Assembly (NCBI RefSeq): GCF_000740775.1
Contig: NZ_JFGS01000016.1
Location: 1 to 64,000 of the forward strand
From: Haematobacter missouriensis
Lineage (GTDB): Bacteria > Pseudomonadota > Alphaproteobacteria > Rhodobacterales > Rhodobacteraceae
Length of the DNA stretch: 64,000 nt
Direction: 5' to 3'
Numbering within the stretch: position 1 is the first letter of the stretch; the number at the start of each line of letters is the position of its first letter. Positions 8,132 through 18,199 of this stretch are shown here, one piece after another. Position numbers and translations under genes: made by a program. The notes beneath the pieces are model-generated. The model was not told where the DNA came from. It worked only from the letters and a program-made list of their open reading frames with translations, and did not search any database.

Positions 8132-10693
8132 TCATTCGGTCATGCGGTCGAGCATCTCGCGCATGTCTCGCGAAAGCCCCCGCGTCGCCATCATCCGTTG
8201 CATCTCGCCAAGCGCAAGGCCCTGCCGGTCCGCGTCATACCGGCGCCATGTCTCGAACGCCGTGGACATGCGCGCAGCCAGTTGCGGATTCAGCGGATCC
8301 ACCTTCAAAAGCCAGTCCGCCACAAAGCGGTAACCCGCGCCATCCGCCCGATGGAAGGCGGCATGATTGCCTGACAGCGCACCGACCAGCGCCCGGAAGC
8401 GATTTGGCACCTTCCAGTCGAAATCGGCACGCGCGGCGAGAGTCTGCGCGAGCTCCACGGCTTTCGCGGGCGCGGCATGGGCGAGCTGGAGGCTGAACCA
8501 CTTGTCCATGACCAGCCGGTCCTCGGCCCACTGCCGCTGGAACCGGCCCGCTTCTTCCTGCCCATGACCGATATCCAGAAGGGCGGCCAGGGCGCCAAGC
8601 TGCTCGGTCATGTTGTCGGCTGCCGCGAACTGCCGCGCGGCGCGCTGCCCGTCGTCGAGCCGGGTGAGGAAACCAAGCGCTGTCAGCCGGAGCGCGCGGC
8701 AACCCGCTGTCCGCGCGTCGGGCGTATAAGGACCCGGCACGTCCATCGCCTCGTAAAGCCGTGACAGGGTAGGGGCGAGGGTCTCCGCCACGGCGCGTGT
8801 CAACCGCTGAGAGGCGGTGTGGATGCGGTCTGGATCCGGTGTCACGCCCGCGTCATGGAGTGTCTGCGCCATGTCGTCCTGCGAAGGCAGGCGGAGGGCC
8901 AGCGCGCGGAATGCCGGGTCAAGCGCCTCATCCCGTGCCACGCGATCAAGCGCAGTGAAGTAGTCCGGTCCGGGCGTGGCGCTCTCCGTCACCATGCGGG
9001 CAAGAACATCTTTGGCGAGCGCGCGGCCTGCCTCCCAGCGGTTGAACGGATCGGTATCATGTGCAAGCAGGAAGGCCCGCTCCTCGCTCGACGTTTCCCG
9101 CTCCAGAATTACCGGGGCGGAGAACCCCCGGAGAAGGGAGGGAACAGGCCGCGTGGGCATATTGTCGAAGGTGAAGCTCTGCCGTGCCTCCGTCACCTCC
9201 AGCACGGTCGTCGGCAATATCTCGTCTCCGTTCGGGTTCAGCAGGCCCAAGGCCACCGGAATGACGCGCGGCGGTTTCTCGGGCTGGCCCGGGGTGGGTG
9301 GCGTCTGCTGAGAGAAGGTCAGGGTGTAGCGCTCGCCCTCATGGCGTTCGCTCACCGTCAGCCGGGGGGTGCCCGCGTCGGAATACCAGCGCTTGAACTG
9401 TGTCAGATCCCGCCCCGTCGCTTCGGTAAAGACGGCAAGCCAATCCTCTATCGTCGCAGCATGCCCGTCCAGCCGGTCGAAATAGAGGTCGAGCGCCTTG
9501 CGGTAGCTATCCTCCCCCACCAGCAATCGCAGCATCCCGATCAGCTCCGCGCCTTTCTCATAGACGGTGGCAGTGTAGAAATTGTTGATCTCCACATAGC
9601 TTTCGGGACGTACAGGGTGCGCCAGCGGGCCGTTGTCCTCTCGGAACTGGCGGGCGCGAAGGGTCATCACCTCTTCGATCCGCTTCACCGGCTCCGACCG
9701 CTCATCCCGGCAGAACTGCTGGTCGCGAAAGACGGTCAGACCCTCCTTCAGGCAGAGCTGGAACCAGTCGCGGCAGGTGATGCGGTTGCCCGTCCAGTTG
9801 TGGAAATACTCGTGCGCGATGATGCGTTCTATATTCTCGTAATCGGTGTCCGTCGCGGTTTCCGGGCTGGCCAGCACATAGCGGCTGTTGAAGATGTTCA
9901 GCCCCTTGTTCTCCATCGCGCCCATGTTGAAGTCATCGACCGCGACGATATTGAACACGTCCAGATCATACTCGCGGCCGTAGACCCGCTCGTCCCAGGC
10001 CATGGAGCGTTTGAGCGCATCCATCGCCTAGGCACACCTATTCTCATCTCCCGGCCGGACCCATATGGCCAGCGCGACCTCCCGCCCCGAGCGGGTGGTG
10101 AAGCTGCTCCGATGCGCCACGAGCTGACCTGCGACGAGGGCAAACAGGTAGGAGGGCTTCGCCCAGGGATCGTCCCATTCCGACCAGCCCGGCCCGGAGG
10201 CGACGGGGTTGCCGTTCGACAGCATAACCGGCATGTCCGATTCGATCCGTACGCGGAAGGTCGCCATCACATCAGGGCGGTCGGGATAGAAGGTGATCTT
10301 GCGGAAACCCTCCGCCTCGCATTGCGTGCAATACATGCCGTTCGACATGTAAAGCCCTTCGAGGGCGGTATTTGCAGCCGGTGCGATCTCAACTTCCGAC
10401 TCCCACAGGAACGCTGTCCGCGGCAGCTGCGCCGCCGGAATCGTCAACCCGCCGTCATCCGGCGTCACATCAAGCAACGCTCCATCAATCCGTGCGGCGA
10501 TCAGCGACAGGTGCTCTCCGTCGAGGTGAAGGTCGTGATGCCCCTGCCGTGCCGGATTCGGTCTGAAGGTGATTCGGGAGATGACCCGCGTGGCGTGCGG
10601 GGAAAGGCGGAACGTCATCTCGACATGGGTGACGAGCCATGCGGGCGGCAGGTAATCGCTCAATAGGAACGGCGTCGGCGCGGTGTCTTTCAT
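8132..10693 (-). pseudogene. pepN: aminopeptidase N, interrupted by one in-frame amber codon
   Basis: Read straight through, this is an M1-family aminopeptidase N of about 853 residues. It has GAMEN at 258-262, the zinc motif HEYFH at 294-298, and the downstream Glu in LKEGLTVF. Codon 222 is TAG (complement of 10028-10030), in the same frame on both sides, between ENRCA and AMDALKRSM. In PepN relatives an aromatic residue (Trp in E. coli) sits here, so a single base change such as TGG or TAC to TAG explains it. The first fragment ends before the catalytic domain. The second could start at ATG 10024 but would lack the N-terminal domain. Start is ATG 10693 with GCGGAGA upstream. It is either a recent pseudogene, a sequencing error or a read-through case. 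Confidence 0.85.
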
Positions 10694-10810
10694 CTGTGTC
10701 TCCGCAGGCACGGGGAACCTCCCCGGGAGCAGAACGTTAGGCAGGGGAGGCTAGGTGTGCAACCCGTCCGCCGGACCTCTCGTCCCACGACGCCACGGCA
10801 GGAGAAACCC

Positions 10811-11140
10811 ATGTCCGCACCGAACACGAATATCGAAAAGCAGACCCGACGTCACCGCGGGCCATTGATCGGCATGTTGCTTGTCGTAATATTCGCGGTC
10901 GGTATCATCTTCTTCTGGCTTGCACGGGACACGGCCACGGCCCCTGGGCCCGACGGTGCCGATGTGCAGATCGATGGTCGGACAGGCCAGCCGGTTCCGG
11001 ATCAGACGCCGCCCGCGACTCAGGGCGCGGTAACGCCCGGCGCGCCGACCTCAGGCGAAACCGGCACACCCGGCCAGTCCGGGCCTGCAGGCACGGTAAC
11101 ACAGCCGGCAGTGCCAGTTCAGCCGCAACCGCAGAACTGA
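10811..11140 (+). CDS. small single-pass membrane protein, hypothetical
   Basis: A 109-residue protein: a basic N-terminus (KQTRRHRG), one transmembrane helix (about 19-36, LIGMLLVVIFAVGIIFFWL), then a periplasmic Pro/Gly/Thr-rich tail of about 70 residues that looks disordered. The ATG at 10811 is preceded by GGAGAAACCC and defines a clean N-terminus. No family is recognised. It is divergent from pepN. Confidence 0.7.
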   Translation: MSAPNTNIEKQTRRHRGPLIGMLLVVIFAVGIIFFWLARDTATAPGPDGADVQIDGRTGQPVPDQTPPATQGAVTPGAPTSGETGTPGQSGPAGTVTQPAVPVQPQPQN

Positions 11141-11259
11141 TCCCGCATTTCTCGCCTATGTTTCGGGCAGTTGACCGTTCTTTGGCGCCCGTGAAGCCGA
11201 TGACCGCTTCTTTTTTGCGACCGGAGTTCATACATTGGTCGCAAAAGCGGGGAAAAGTC

Positions 11260-12039
11260 ATGTCACGCCCGGTTGTGGGAATCATCGGCAATTATCTGGA
11301 TATCGAGGGTCGTTATCGCGGCCACGCGGGCGGTGTTATCAACAGCGAGGCCGTGGCGTTGGTGTCTCAGGGCGTGCCTTTGGTGGTGCCTGCGGACCCG
11401 CGACTGGTTTCTGTCGATGACCTGATGGACGCTTGCGACGGTTTTCTCCTGACGGGCGGGCGCCCGAACGTCCACCCTTCCGAATACGGTGAGGAGGCGA
11501 CCGAGGCTCATGGGAGTTTCGAACGGGAGCGGGACGCCATCACGCTGCCGCTCGTGCGGGCTTGCGTGGAACGCGGGCAGCCCTTCCTTGGTATCTGCCG
11601 GGGATTTCAGGAGGTGAACGTCGCCATGGGCGGCTCCCTTTTCCCGGAGATCAGGGATCTCCCGGGCCGGATGAATCACCGGATGCCCCCGGACGGCACG
11701 CTGGAGGAGAAGTTTGCACTCCGCCATATCGTGAAGTTCACTAAAGGCGGTGTGTTCCATCGGCTGATGGGCACGGATGAGGTGATGACCAACACGCTTC
11801 ACGGACAGGGCATTAACCGTCCCGGCGCACGTATCGTCATCGACGGCCATGCCCCGGACGGCACGCCGGAGGCGCTGTACGTGAAGGATGCTCCAGGCTT
11901 TACGCTGTCTGTCCAATGGCACCCAGAATGGAATGCCGCGAATGACCCCGTCTCCCGTCCGCTGTTTGAGGCGTTCGGGCAGGCGCTGGAGGATTTCGCC
12001 AATGCCCGCAGGGGAAAGAAGCTGCTCAGGACAGCCTGA
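11260..12039 (+). CDS. gamma-glutamyl-gamma-aminobutyrate hydrolase family protein (C26)
   Basis: A 259-residue class I glutamine amidotransferase-fold hydrolase of the PuuD/peptidase C26 type, which removes gamma-glutamyl groups from small amines. The nucleophile is Cys113 in FLGICRGFQEVNVAMGG; the His of the catalytic pair is in VQWHPEWN near the C-terminus; LLTGGRPNVHPSEYG is also typical. The ATG at 11260 follows GCGGGGAAAAG. An earlier in-frame start at 11158 is less likely. No polyamine catabolism genes are adjacent, so the natural substrate is open. Confidence 0.92.
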   Translation: MSRPVVGIIGNYLDIEGRYRGHAGGVINSEAVALVSQGVPLVVPADPRLVSVDDLMDACDGFLLTGGRPNVHPSEYGEEATEAHGSFERERDAITLPLVRACVERGQPFLGICRGFQEVNVAMGGSLFPEIRDLPGRMNHRMPPDGTLEEKFALRHIVKFTKGGVFHRLMGTDEVMTNTLHGQGINRPGARIVIDGHAPDGTPEALYVKDAPGFTLSVQWHPEWNAANDPVSRPLFEAFGQALEDFANARRGKKLLRTA

Positions 12040-12051
12040 GCAGCAAAAGGA

Positions 12052-13251
12052 TCAGGCCACCGTCGTCTCGCGCAGCACTTCCGCTACGGCGGCTGCCAAC
12101 CGGGGAACGCTTTCTGCGTTGAGTCCCGCCACGTTGAATCGGCTGTCATCCACCATGTAGATGGCAAACTCCTCCCTTAGCCGCAGCACCTCCGCCTGTG
12201 TCAGCCCGAGACGGGAGAACATACCGCGGTGCCGGGCGACGAAGTCGAACCGGTCGGAATTCGTCGCTGTCCGCAGCGCTGCCGCAAGTTGCTCGCGCAA
12301 GGCGAGCATCCCCTCCCGCACGTCGCGAAGCTCGGCCTCCCAGTCGGAGCGGAGCGTTTCATCCTCAAGGATCATCGTCACGATGCGCGCGCCGTGATCC
12401 GGGGCGAAGGAGTAGTTTACCCGGTTCAGCGCCGCGAGATTGTCCTGCGCCAGATCGCGCGCCGTCTTGTCCGCGGTCACTGCGAACACGATCCCGGCCC
12501 GGTCACGATAAAGACCGAAGTTCTTGGAGCAGCTTGCTGCCACCAGAATTTCCGGCAGGCGGGAAATCAGAAGCCGCGTCGCCGCCGCGTCCTCCTCGAT
12601 CCCGTCACCGAAGCCCTGATAGGCGATATCGACCAGCGCGACGGCCTTCCGCTCCACCAGAAGATCGGCGATGCGCTCCCACAGCGCGGCAGTGGGATTG
12701 GCGCCCGTCGGGTTGTGGCAGCAGCCGTGCAGCAGGACGATATCGCCTTCCGCCACGCCTGCGAGATCGGCCAGCAGCCCCGCCTCGTCCACTTCGCCCG
12801 TGGTGGTGTCGAAGTAGCGGTATCCGCGATGCGCGATGCCCAGATGTCGGGCGATAGCCGGATGGTTGGGCCATGTCGGCTCGGGGATCCACAACGTAGC
12901 CCCCGGCGTCGCCGCGCGGGCAAGCTCCATCGCCTGATGCAGCGCACCCGTGCCGCCCGGCGTTGCCGCCGCCGCAATGCGGTCGAGCGGGCGATCGCGA
13001 CCCAGCACGAGTTCGCCCATCGCCAGCAGATAGGCAGGGTCGCCCGCCAGCGCGGTATAAGCCTTGGTCGGCTGTGTCTCCGCCAGCCGCTTCTCCGCCG
13101 TGCGGACGGCGCGCATCACCGGGGTGTGGCCCGTCGCGTCCTTGTAGACGCCAACGCCGAGGTCCACTTTCTCCGCACGCGGATCGGCGCGGAAAAGCTG
13201 CGTGATGTGGAGGATCTTGTCGGCGGGCTGCGGTTTCAGACTGGAAAACAT
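12052..13251 (-). CDS. aspartate/aromatic amino acid aminotransferase
   Basis: A 399-residue PLP-dependent class I aminotransferase of the AspC/TyrB subfamily. Lys243 (AASCSKNFGLYRDRAG) binds PLP, Asp208 is the ring-nitrogen contact, and NPTG spans 180-183. The start VDLGVGVYKDATG and the full length match the family. It interconverts aspartate or aromatic amino acids with their 2-oxo acids using 2-oxoglutarate. The ATG at 13251 is used because the extra upstream residues have no family match. It lies 4 bases downstream of sseA, so the two are probably co-transcribed. Substrate preference is not decided. Confidence 0.92.
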   Translation of the reverse strand: MFSSLKPQPADKILHITQLFRADPRAEKVDLGVGVYKDATGHTPVMRAVRTAEKRLAETQPTKAYTALAGDPAYLLAMGELVLGRDRPLDRIAAAATPGGTGALHQAMELARAATPGATLWIPEPTWPNHPAIARHLGIAHRGYRYFDTTTGEVDEAGLLADLAGVAEGDIVLLHGCCHNPTGANPTAALWERIADLLVERKAVALVDIAYQGFGDGIEEDAAATRLLISRLPEILVAASCSKNFGLYRDRAGIVFAVTADKTARDLAQDNLAALNRVNYSFAPDHGARIVTMILEDETLRSDWEAELRDVREGMLALREQLAAALRTATNSDRFDFVARHRGMFSRLGLTQAEVLRLREEFAIYMVDDSRFNVAGLNAESVPRLAAAVAEVLRETTVA

Positions 13252-13255
13252 GGGT

Positions 13256-14104
13256 TCATCCTTTCTCGACGGGGAGATCTTCCCTGCCGCCCCATTCGGT
13301 CCACGAGCCATCATAAAGCGCGTGACCCTGATTGCCGATACGTTCGAGCGCGAGGCTCAGCACCGCCGCCGTCACACCGGAGCCGCAACTGGTGATGACG
13401 GGGCGGTCAAGGTCAATGCCCGCGGTCGCGAAGATCGTGCGGAGCGCCTCGACCTCCTTCATGGTTCCGTCTGCGTTCAGCAATGTCTTGAAGGGCACAT
13501 TCCGCGCTCCCGGAATATGGCCGGAGCGCAGACCCGAGCGCGGCTCCGGCACCTCGCCGCGGAAGCGTTCGCCGGCGCGTGCATCGGCGATGTTGGGCGT
13601 ACCGCTCTCAACGCTTGCCAGAACTTCGGCCGCGCTGCGAACAAGATCGGTTGCAGGGTGCGGCTGAAAATTCCCGCTCCCCACGCGCGCGGGACCGCTT
13701 TCCACGGGCCGCCCTTCCGCCCGCCATTTCGGCAGGCCACCGTCCATCACGGCAATCCGGTCGAAGCCCATATGCCGGAACAGCCACCAGACGCGCGCTG
13801 CCGAAAACAGTCCCGCACCGTCATAGACCACGACCTGATCGTCCTTGCGAATGCCCAGACCGGCCAGAGCCGCGGCGAAATCCTCTGCCGGCGGCACCAT
13901 ATGCGGCAGGGGGCTGGCCGGATCGCTCACCGCGTCGATATCGAAGAAGCGGGCGTCGGGAAGGTGGACTGCCTCGAACTCGGCCTTGGGGTCGCGCTTG
14001 TCGGCAGGCATGTACCATGAGGCGTCGAGCAGCTTCAGTGCCGGATCATCCAGCCGGGCCGCGACCCAGCCGACGGAAACAAGGGTTTTCGGATCGTCCT
14101 GCAT
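13256..14104 (-). CDS. sseA: 3-mercaptopyruvate sulfurtransferase
   Basis: A 282-residue tandem-rhodanese protein. The catalytic Cys240 lies in the loop CGSGVTA; this CG[S/T]GVTA form marks 3-mercaptopyruvate sulfurtransferase, whereas thiosulfate-specific rhodaneses have CRKGVTA. The inactive first domain carries LLDASWYMP and VVVYDGAGLFSAARVWW. It moves sulfur from 3-mercaptopyruvate to thiols or cyanide. 3-mercaptopyruvate arises by cysteine transamination, which makes the aminotransferase gene 4 bases downstream a plausible partner (inference). Confidence 0.93.
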   Translation of the reverse strand: MQDDPKTLVSVGWVAARLDDPALKLLDASWYMPADKRDPKAEFEAVHLPDARFFDIDAVSDPASPLPHMVPPAEDFAAALAGLGIRKDDQVVVYDGAGLFSAARVWWLFRHMGFDRIAVMDGGLPKWRAEGRPVESGPARVGSGNFQPHPATDLVRSAAEVLASVESGTPNIADARAGERFRGEVPEPRSGLRSGHIPGARNVPFKTLLNADGTMKEVEALRTIFATAGIDLDRPVITSCGSGVTAAVLSLALERIGNQGHALYDGSWTEWGGREDLPVEKG

Positions 14105-14233
14105 CGCGCGCTCCCTATATGCAGCGGGTTATGACGCCGCAGGGCGGGACAGGCAAGAGTGGTCAGGGGGCCGCGCTGCAGAGCCGCCACGAGCCCGGAT
14201 CAGGCTCGCCAGCGCTCGGACGTTGCGCCCGGG

Positions 14234-14389
14234 CAGGTTGCTGAAAGGGCTTTTTGGCCGGTGTTGGAGCAGGAATCGTTCGTAATCTGACGAAATCCAG
14301 CCAGAAACCCATATACGTCCGGGCATTTCCGGGCCGATTTTCCGATTTCCGGTACATAGGCATGAGAATCCAGGCTTTTCAGCAGCCTG
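14234..14389. repeat. MITE-like inverted-repeat element, copy B
   Basis: It begins CAGGTTGCTGAAAGGGC and ends CTTTTCAGCAGCCTG followed by TTAG. The interior has AATCGTTCG, CCAGAAACCCATATACG and GATTTTCCGATTTCCGG, matching copy A with a short insertion. It lies between sseA and smpB, outside coding sequence. Edge TTAG fits a YTAR target site. Confidence 0.75.
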
Positions 14390-14423
14390 TTAGCAAAACG
14401 CCGGCTGGCCCCGGGTGTCTCCG

Positions 14424-14897
14424 TCAGCCCCGGTCCCGCAGAAGACGTTGCTTCTGCCGGTTCCAGTCGCGCTTGGCTTCGGTCTCCCGCTTGTCGGCGA
14501 CCTTCTTGCCCTTGGCGATACCGATTTTCAGCTTCACGATCCCGCGGTCATTGAAATACATCGACAGGGGAACAATGGTCATCCCCTCCCGTGCGGTGGC
14601 GTTCCAGAGCCGCGACAGCTCTCGCCGGGAGACGAGGAGCTTGCGCCGCCGCCGCTCCTCATGTCCGAAGATCCCGGCTTCCTTGTAGGCCGCGATGTAG
14701 GAGTTTATGAGCCACAGCTCCCCCTGCTCCACATTCGCATAGCTTTCCGCGATGTTTGACTGGCCGCGGCGGAGGGATTTCACCTCCGACCCCGTCAGAA
14801 TGATACCGGCTTCGAGATCGCTCTCGATGAAATAGTCGAACCGCGCGCGGCGGTTCTCGGCGATGAGCTTGGAGTTGGGATCGGATTTCTGGGCCAT
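14424..14897 (-). CDS. smpB: SsrA-binding protein SmpB
   Basis: A 157-residue SmpB, the partner of tmRNA in trans-translation. Characteristic parts are [47 protein letters not shown] and the basic C-terminal tail ([12 protein letters not shown]) that occupies the decoding centre. The ATG complementary to 14895-14897 gives the usual MAQKSDP-type start. It lies downstream of dapA on the same strand (about 105 bases apart), an arrangement seen in relatives. The tmRNA gene itself is not seen in this window. Confidence 0.97.
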   Translation of the reverse strand: MAQKSDPNSKLIAENRRARFDYFIESDLEAGIILTGSEVKSLRRGQSNIAESYANVEQGELWLINSYIAAYKEAGIFGHEERRRRKLLVSRRELSRLWNATAREGMTIVPLSMYFNDRGIVKLKIGIAKGKKVADKRETEAKRDWNRQKQRLLRDRG

Positions 14898-15002
14898 GAT
14901 CGCCGTCAGATAGGGGAGAGGGAGGGCCCTGTCCACTCACTTGCCGCACATCGGGGGGTCAGCCCCCCGATTGCGTAGCGGAAATGCGTCCCGCACTCTG
15001 CT

Positions 15003-15875
15003 TCAGAGAAGCCCCGCATGCTCCATCGCGGCGCGGATCGCGGATTTGGTGCCCTCGGTGAGCGGGGTGAGCGGCAGGCGCACTTCCTCCGCACAGCGCC
15101 CGAGCAGCGACAGGCCGTATTTCGCCCCTGCCACGCCCGGCTCAAGGAAGATCGCGGTATGCAGCGGCATCAGCCTGTCCTGATACTCCAGCGCCTTGGC
15201 GTAATCGCCGGCGAGCGTCGCCGCCTGAAACTCCGCGCACAGCCGAGGAGCGACATTGGCGGTGACGGAGATGCAGCCGACGCCTCCATGGGCGTTGAAG
15301 CCGAGCGCCGTCGCATCCTCGCCCGAGAGCTGGATGAAGTCCGGCCCGCAGAACTGCCGCTGGAGCGACACCCGTTCGATCCGGCCGGTCGCGTCCTTCA
15401 CGCCCACGATCCGCGGCAGCTTTGCAAGCGCGCCCATCGTTTCCGGCATCATGTCCACCACGGAGCGTCCGGGGATGTTGTAGATGATGATCGGCAGGGA
15501 GGAGGCGTCGTGCATCGCCGTGAAATGCGCGACCATGCCCGCCTGCGTAGGCTTGTTGTAGTAGGGCGTCACGACCAGCGCCGCCGTGGCGCCCGAGGCT
15601 TCCGCGTGGCGGATCAGGTCGATCCCTTCCGCCGTCGCGTTGGAGCCGGCACCCGCGATCACCGGCACGCGGCCACGGGCGATGCGCACGACCTCCTCGA
15701 TGACGCGGCCGTGCTCCTCATGCGTGAGTGTCGGGCTTTCGCCTGTGGTGCCGACGGGGACGAGGCCGCTCGACCCTTCCGCGATATGCCATTCGACCAG
15801 GCTCTCGAGCGTGGCGAGATCAAGCTTTCCGTCCTTGAACGGCGTGACCAGAGCTGGAAGAGACCCCTTGAACAT
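15003..15875 (-). CDS. dapA: 4-hydroxy-tetrahydrodipicolinate synthase
   Basis: A 290-residue TIM-barrel aldolase of the DapA type, which condenses pyruvate with aspartate semialdehyde in lysine and diaminopimelate synthesis. The pyruvate Schiff-base Lys160 is in IVGVKDATG, Tyr132 in IIIYNIPGR, and the GTTGES motif spans 42-47. Length and start ([13 protein letters not shown]) are typical. It is divergent from the lytic transglycosylase gene, so 145 bases between them hold both promoters. Confidence 0.96.
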   Translation of the reverse strand: MFKGSLPALVTPFKDGKLDLATLESLVEWHIAEGSSGLVPVGTTGESPTLTHEEHGRVIEEVVRIARGRVPVIAGAGSNATAEGIDLIRHAEASGATAALVVTPYYNKPTQAGMVAHFTAMHDASSLPIIIYNIPGRSVVDMMPETMGALAKLPRIVGVKDATGRIERVSLQRQFCGPDFIQLSGEDATALGFNAHGGVGCISVTANVAPRLCAEFQAATLAGDYAKALEYQDRLMPLHTAIFLEPGVAGAKYGLSLLGRCAEEVRLPLTPLTEGTKSAIRAAMEHAGLL

Positions 15876-16020
15876 CGTGCACCTCCTTGGGCTTCCGGCC
15901 CGGTTCCTTCGCGCGCCTTTTAATCATCGCGGAAGCGGTTGCCAACTGGCCCTATTGTGAGTTGGAGGACGCTTCTCGCATCGCTACACTCCGCGCAAAA
16001 CAAGAAGCAGGTTCCGTCAA

Positions 16021-17976
16021 ATGTCCCGTCTCGTCCCCGCTGTTGCAGCGGCATTTCTGCTGGCCTCGTTTGCCGCGCCCTTTGCCCAGGCCGCGGCGGA
16101 GCAGCGTCCGGCGAACCGTCTCGCCGTCGCGCTCGACGCCGCCGGGCGACAGGACTGGGACGCGGCGCAGGCTTCCGCACGGGCCTCCGGCCCCATCGCG
16201 GCGGACATCATCGAATGGCTGAGGCTCCGGCAGGGGGAAGGGAATTTCGGCGCTTATACCGCCTTTCTGGCGCGGCACGGCAACTGGCCCGGGATCGACC
16301 TGGTGCGGCGGCGGGGGGAGGTGGCCATTCCCCCGGGTGCCGACCCGGATCGGGTGATCGGTTTCTTCGGGGCGCAGCGCCCGCTGACCGGGCAGGGGGC
16401 GCTGGCACTCGGCGCGGCCTGGAAGGCCAAGGGACAGCCGGACAAGGCAGCGGCGGTCGTCACCCGCGCCTGGCGGGAGCTGCCACTCACTGACAGCGAG
16501 CAGGCGGCGCTGATCTCTGCCTGGCCTGCACTGCTGGCCAAGCATAATGTCGAGCGTCTGGACAACATGCTCTGGCGCGAACGATTTACGGATGCGGAGC
16601 GGATGCTGCCACTGGTCAACGGGAGCTGGCAGGCGCTGGCGCGCGCGCGGATCGCCCTCCGACGCGATTTGCCGGGCGTGGATGGTTTCATCAACGCGGT
16701 GCCCGACAGAGCGCAGTCGGACCCGGGTCTTGCCTGGGAACGGTTCGCCTGGCGGATGCGCAAGAGCCGCTATGAGGAAGCGGCCCTGTATCTCGACGGG
16801 CTGGACCGCAGCTCCGCTTCGCTCGGCAGGCCGGAGATCTGGGCGGAGCGGCGGGCGCTGCTTGCACGGCGGGAGATGCGGCTGGGCGATACCAAGCTGG
16901 CCTACCGGCTGGCCTCGCAGCACGGGCTGACAAAAGGCGCAGATTACGCCGATCTCGAATGGCTCGCCGGCTATATCGCGCTGCAGCGGCTCAACAATCC
17001 CCGCCAGGCGATGACCCATTTCCGCAATGTGCGGACGGCAGTGAACTCTCCCATCAGTCTCGGGCGCGCAGCCTATTGGGAAGGGCGCGCGGCGGAAGCC
17101 GCAGGAGACCGCAAGGCCGCCGGAGCGGCCTATGCGCTGGCAGCCGAGTTTCAGACCGGCTTCTATGGCCAACTCGCGGCGGAGCGGATCGGCCAGCCCA
17201 TGAAGACCGATCTGGCAGGAACGGCCAAGGTGCCCGACTGGCGCGGCGCTCCCTTCACCCGCGATTCGCGGTTTCAGGCGGCGGAGCTTCTGCAGGCGGC
17301 AGGGGCCCGCGATCAGGCGAAGCGGTTCTACGTCGCCCTTGCCGATTCGCTCGATGCGACGGGGTTGGCGCAGCTGGGGGAGGCGGCGCTTGCGAAGGGG
17401 GAGCCAAATATCGCCCTGCTGGTCGCGAAGGAGGCAGCCTCCCGCTCCATCGTTCTGCCGCGCGCCTATTTCCCGACGATGGAGCTCGCCCGGCTCGACC
17501 TGCCGGTGGAGCGCGCTCTTGCGCTATCCATCGCCCGGCGGGAAAGCGAGTTCGACGCGGGCGTCGTATCCTCTGCCGGCGCGCGCGGGCTCATGCAGGT
17601 CATGCCCGGCACCGCCGAGCAGATGTCGCGCAAGCTGGGTGTGGCTTTCGCGCCGCAGAAGCTCACCAGCGACTGGACCTACAACGCGCAGATGGGCGCA
17701 GCCTATCTCGCGCATTTGCAGGAGGAGTTCGGCGGTTCAGTGGCGTTGCTGGCGGCGGGCTACAACGCCGGTCCCGGGCGGGTCAGGGAATGGATTGCGA
17801 CCTATGGCGACCCGCGTTCGCGCGAGGTGGACGTGGTGGACTGGATCGAGAGCATCCCGTTCACCGAAACCCGGAACTACGTGATGCGCGTGGCCGAGGC
17901 ACTCCCCATCTATCGCGCGCGGCTTGCCGGAAAGACCGTGGAACTGCGGCCCACGGCGGATCTGAAGTCTCGGTAA
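16021..17976 (+). CDS. soluble lytic murein transglycosylase (Slt70 type)
   Basis: A 651-residue periplasmic enzyme. A signal peptide (about 1-25, ending FAQAAAEQ) is followed by a long helical superhelix of TPR/Sel1-like repeats (about 40-460) and a C-terminal SLT domain (about 490-630) with catalytic Glu508 in SIARRESEF, then GLMQVMPGTAEQM and YNAGPGRVREW. It cleaves the MurNAc-GlcNAc bond of peptidoglycan with 1,6-anhydro product. The ATG at 16021 starts the signal peptide. It is divergent from dapA. Confidence 0.95.
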   Translation: MSRLVPAVAAAFLLASFAAPFAQAAAEQRPANRLAVALDAAGRQDWDAAQASARASGPIAADIIEWLRLRQGEGNFGAYTAFLARHGNWPGIDLVRRRGEVAIPPGADPDRVIGFFGAQRPLTGQGALALGAAWKAKGQPDKAAAVVTRAWRELPLTDSEQAALISAWPALLAKHNVERLDNMLWRERFTDAERMLPLVNGSWQALARARIALRRDLPGVDGFINAVPDRAQSDPGLAWERFAWRMRKSRYEEAALYLDGLDRSSASLGRPEIWAERRALLARREMRLGDTKLAYRLASQHGLTKGADYADLEWLAGYIALQRLNNPRQAMTHFRNVRTAVNSPISLGRAAYWEGRAAEAAGDRKAAGAAYALAAEFQTGFYGQLAAERIGQPMKTDLAGTAKVPDWRGAPFTRDSRFQAAELLQAAGARDQAKRFYVALADSLDATGLAQLGEAALAKGEPNIALLVAKEAASRSIVLPRAYFPTMELARLDLPVERALALSIARRESEFDAGVVSSAGARGLMQVMPGTAEQMSRKLGVAFAPQKLTSDWTYNAQMGAAYLAHLQEEFGGSVALLAAGYNAGPGRVREWIATYGDPRSREVDVVDWIESIPFTETRNYVMRVAEALPIYRARLAGKTVELRPTADLKSR

Positions 17977-18199
17977 AGCGGGCAGGTTGCGCTGGAACGG
18001 GCGTCCGGTCCGGCAGGTCCAGGCGGTTCCCGGCAGGGTCGGGGCCGTCCGCCGTCGCCGGAGCAAAGGTGGCGTGGCATTGCCGGCGGTATCTCTCGAA
18101 GGCATTTCGAATGGTGCGAGCGCGGGGAGGACAGCCGCGTGATGACGCCTGTAAACCGGACCACGGGTCAGGCAGAGCCGCGCGCGCCATCGCCCACTT

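Noticed and set aside
17977-18199. SRP RNA or other small RNA gene in the 223-base gap after the lytic transglycosylase
   Set aside because: No SRP RNA core sequence, tRNA T-loop or terminator was found; only scattered GC-rich sequence.
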